7,881 nucleotides of DNA, taken from the NCBI GenBank assembly GCA_903915565.1, contig CAIWTG010000208.1, positions 1-7,881 on the forward strand, written 5' to 3'. This DNA comes from an uncultured Chloroflexota bacterium (GTDB lineage Bacteria > Chloroflexota > Dehalococcoidia > Dehalococcoidales > RBG-16-60-22). This document shows, piece after piece, positions 6,189 through 7,881 of the stretch (position 1 is the stretch's first letter; each line of letters begins with the position of its first letter). Under the pieces are notes generated by a model that made no database searches, was not told where the DNA came from, and saw nothing but the letters and a program-made list of their open reading frames with translations. Both the position numbers and the translations under genes were made by a program.

Positions 6189-6848
6189 ATGCGCCAGCGG
6201 CAGGAAGCCAGAAAAACCGTGCTAGAAGCCGCCCTTGAAATGTCGGAAAGGGGACTGGTCGTTGGCACTTCGGGGAATATTAGCCTGCGCCTGAATCAAC
6301 GGGGCGAACCGCAGCTAATAGTGATTACCCCCACCTCCCGCCACTACGACACACTCCGCGTGAACGACATCCCGATTATGGACATTAACGGTAAAAATGT
6401 TGAAGGCAGGTTGAAACCCTCCATAGAGACACCGCTGCACATCGGCATTTATAAGACGAGACAAGACATTAACGCCATAATACATACCCACTCCGTTTTT
6501 GCCAGCGCAGCAGCCGTAGCCGGTCTGGATATCCCGGTAATACTCGAAGACCAGGCGGCGCTGTTGGGTGGAGAGATTAGGCTGGCTGGATACGCTTTGA
6601 GCGGGACGCCGGAACAGGTGACCAATGTGCTAGAGGCATTGGGCAACCGAAACGCCGTTTTACTGGCGAACCACGGGGCGGTGGGAATGGGTAAAACAAT
6701 GCGTGACGCCTTTACTGCCTGCGAGCTGATAGAAAAAACCGCTAGGATATATTTACTGGCGATGGCCGCGGGCAAAGTAAATAAGTTACCGGAAAAAGCC
6801 AAGAAAATTCAGGAGGAGTTTTTCGAGCATAAGCAGCACAAGGATTAA
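6189..6848 (+). CDS. Class II aldolase/adducin family protein, FucA/AraD-like
   Basis: This is a 219-residue zinc-dependent class II aldolase or epimerase-fold protein, close to the 215 residues of E. coli L-fuculose-1-phosphate aldolase (FucA). Visible motifs are GTSGNIS (26-32, phosphate binding), KPSIE (76-80), HTHS (99-102) and NHGAVGMG (161-168). His99, His101 and His162 are the expected zinc ligands and Glu80 the acid/base residue. Their spacing equals FucA His92/94/155 and Glu73 exactly. All catalytic positions are present, so the protein should be active as an aldolase on a phosphorylated sugar or hydroxy-carbonyl compound, but the substrate cannot be told. AGGGGG (6178-6183) lies five bases before the ATG. 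It follows the reductase gene on the same strand and may share its transcript. The C-terminus is Lys/Glu-rich. There are no kinase or isomerase genes nearby to suggest a sugar pathway. Confidence 0.85.
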   Translation: MRQRQEARKTVLEAALEMSERGLVVGTSGNISLRLNQRGEPQLIVITPTSRHYDTLRVNDIPIMDINGKNVEGRLKPSIETPLHIGIYKTRQDINAIIHTHSVFASAAAVAGLDIPVILEDQAALLGGEIRLAGYALSGTPEQVTNVLEALGNRNAVLLANHGAVGMGKTMRDAFTACELIEKTARIYLLAMAAGKVNKLPEKAKKIQEEFFEHKQHKD

Positions 6849-6878
6849 CAAATCAGTAACAATAAGTAATACAAACTA

Positions 6879-7881
6879 ATGATAAGAAAAATAGTAAAAG
6901 TTTCAGGACTGGCTATTTGCTTGATAATGATAGGCAGTCTTTTTTTCAATTTTCTGCCAGTGTCCGCAGGAGACAGCGCATGGTCGCCGGAACCAATCCC
7001 ATCCAGAGCGAATAATATGCTTGGTCCAAATGGGGTAGACATCTGTGATTTAGCCTTGTTCAATGACGGTGAGATAATTTACGCTACCACAGGCGATAGT
7101 ATCAGTACTACTGACACTTCAATCACCAGCAACGTAACCTATAAGTCTATTGACGGTGGAAATACGTGGATACCGATACCAGTGCCAATCTATATCGACC
7201 TTATTGCTACGGCGCCGGAAAACGACCAGGTGCTGGCGATTGCCAATAAAAGCACGTGTCAAGTTTATTTAACCTTTGACGGGGGATTACACTGGAAGGA
7301 CCTAGGATCGCCCGACCCAGCAACTACTGCCATTAACGACATCGCTATTTCGCCGGAAAGAGAGGGCATATATTATTTAGCAGTGGCGGGCAAAGATTCC
7401 ATAGGCGCTAACCTCTGGTACTATGAACTGGGAATCATGATACCAACAGGCTGGCACGCAACCGCCAACCTATTACTAGGGTTCGACCCTGCTAATGAGG
7501 CAGTCGCTTTAGCATTTTCTCCAACTTTTGGAAGCGATGCAACCGCGGCAGTGATTACCGATAGCAGCACGAATGTTGAACTGCAACTATTTAACTTCGA
7601 TGGCAAAAAGTGGAACGGCGCGGTGGGCGACTATACAGGGTTTCCTTGTCCCATAGTAATCGGCACTGTAATCACCAATCTTAGTTCGGCGTCGCTGGCA
7701 CTGTGGCCAGATTACAACGGATATAATCCAGACGCCCGCAACGTATTCGTCGGGTTGTCGGTTAATGGGACGGCAACAGATAACATGACAAGCGGCATCT
7801 ACCGGCTTTTAGACACTACGTCAGAAAACATCAGTGACAATATATCAATTAACAGCATAGCCCTTGATGGCGGAGACTTGG
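6879..7881 (+). CDS. Secreted Asp-box (BNR) beta-propeller protein, cut by window end
   Basis: An uninterrupted frame runs from ATG 6879 to the window edge, giving 334 codons with no stop; an in-frame TAA at 6867 excludes earlier starts. The N-terminus is a clear Sec signal peptide: basic MIRKIVK, a hydrophobic core at about 9-28, and a likely cleavage after VSA (residue 30). The mature part has Asp-box motifs SIDGGNTW (90-97) and TFDGGLHW (132-139), and a degenerate NFDGKKW (239-245). These are separated by strand-rich segments such as INDIAISPE (152-160), the layout of BNR/sialidase-type or Ycf48-like propellers. No catalytic residues of sialidases can be assigned, so an exported binding or surface-layer role is more likely than hydrolysis. 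The ribosome-binding site is weak. The gene begins 30 bases after the aldolase stop, and its codon use looks more AT-rich than its neighbours. Confidence 0.78.
   Translation, partial: MIRKIVKVSGLAICLIMIGSLFFNFLPVSAGDSAWSPEPIPSRANNMLGPNGVDICDLALFNDGEIIYATTGDSISTTDTSITSNVTYKSIDGGNTWIPIPVPIYIDLIATAPENDQVLAIANKSTCQVYLTFDGGLHWKDLGSPDPATTAINDIAISPEREGIYYLAVAGKDSIGANLWYYELGIMIPTGWHATANLLLGFDPANEAVALAFSPTFGSDATAAVITDSSTNVELQLFNFDGKKWNGAVGDYTGFPCPIVIGTVITNLSSASLALWPDYNGYNPDARNVFVGLSVNGTATDNMTSGIYRLLDTTSENISDNISINSIALDGGDL

Noticed and set aside
1..7881. CRISPR arrays, tRNA or rRNA genes, insertion sequences
   Set aside because: I saw no regularly spaced repeats, cloverleaf-like genes, transposase motifs or terminal inverted repeats.

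Overview
This window most likely comes from an anaerobic bacterium. The evidence is a cytoplasmic molybdenum/tungsten enzyme pair related to pyrogallol-phloroglucinol transhydroxylase, a CoA-disulfide/persulfide reductase with a rhodanese domain, and no visible oxygen-dependent enzymes. Gene style and mix recall sediment Chloroflexi (Dehalococcoidia) or Desulfobacterota, but the sequence does not prove a phylum. Five complete genes and one gene cut by the right edge are supported.

Layout. Positions 1-312 are an AT-rich non-coding leader with a candidate promoter (TTGACA at 154-159) and an inverted repeat. Positions 313-3770 form a tight two-gene operon. It encodes an 877-residue bis-MGD catalytic subunit and a 274-residue ferredoxin-type subunit with an Ig-like C-terminal domain; the stop and start codons overlap (TAATG). 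The operon ends at a strong intrinsic terminator (3795-3825). That terminator also touches the stop codon of a convergent VOC/methylmalonyl-CoA-epimerase-like gene (4288-3824, minus strand). A divergent spacer of about 120 bases leads to a 563-residue FAD/NAD disulfide reductase-rhodanese fusion (4409-6100). After an 88-base gap come a class II (FucA/AraD-type) aldolase (6189-6848) and the start of a secreted Asp-box beta-propeller protein (6879 to the edge).

How the genes fit together. The two-subunit enzyme is the centre of interest. Subunit sizes and overall motifs match the Pelobacter acidigallici transhydroxylase (AthL/BthL; 875 and 274 residues), including the Mo-ligand Ser and active-site His and Asp. 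However, the small subunit keeps all 16 cysteines for four [4Fe-4S] clusters where the Pelobacter enzyme has three, and the region that carries catalytic Tyr404 in Pelobacter is shorter and rearranged. This suggests a relative that may do net redox chemistry on a different, perhaps aromatic, substrate. The remaining genes (epimerase-like VOC protein, thiol/persulfide reductase, aldolase, surface propeller) do not form an obvious pathway with it. They look like neighbouring independent transcription units.
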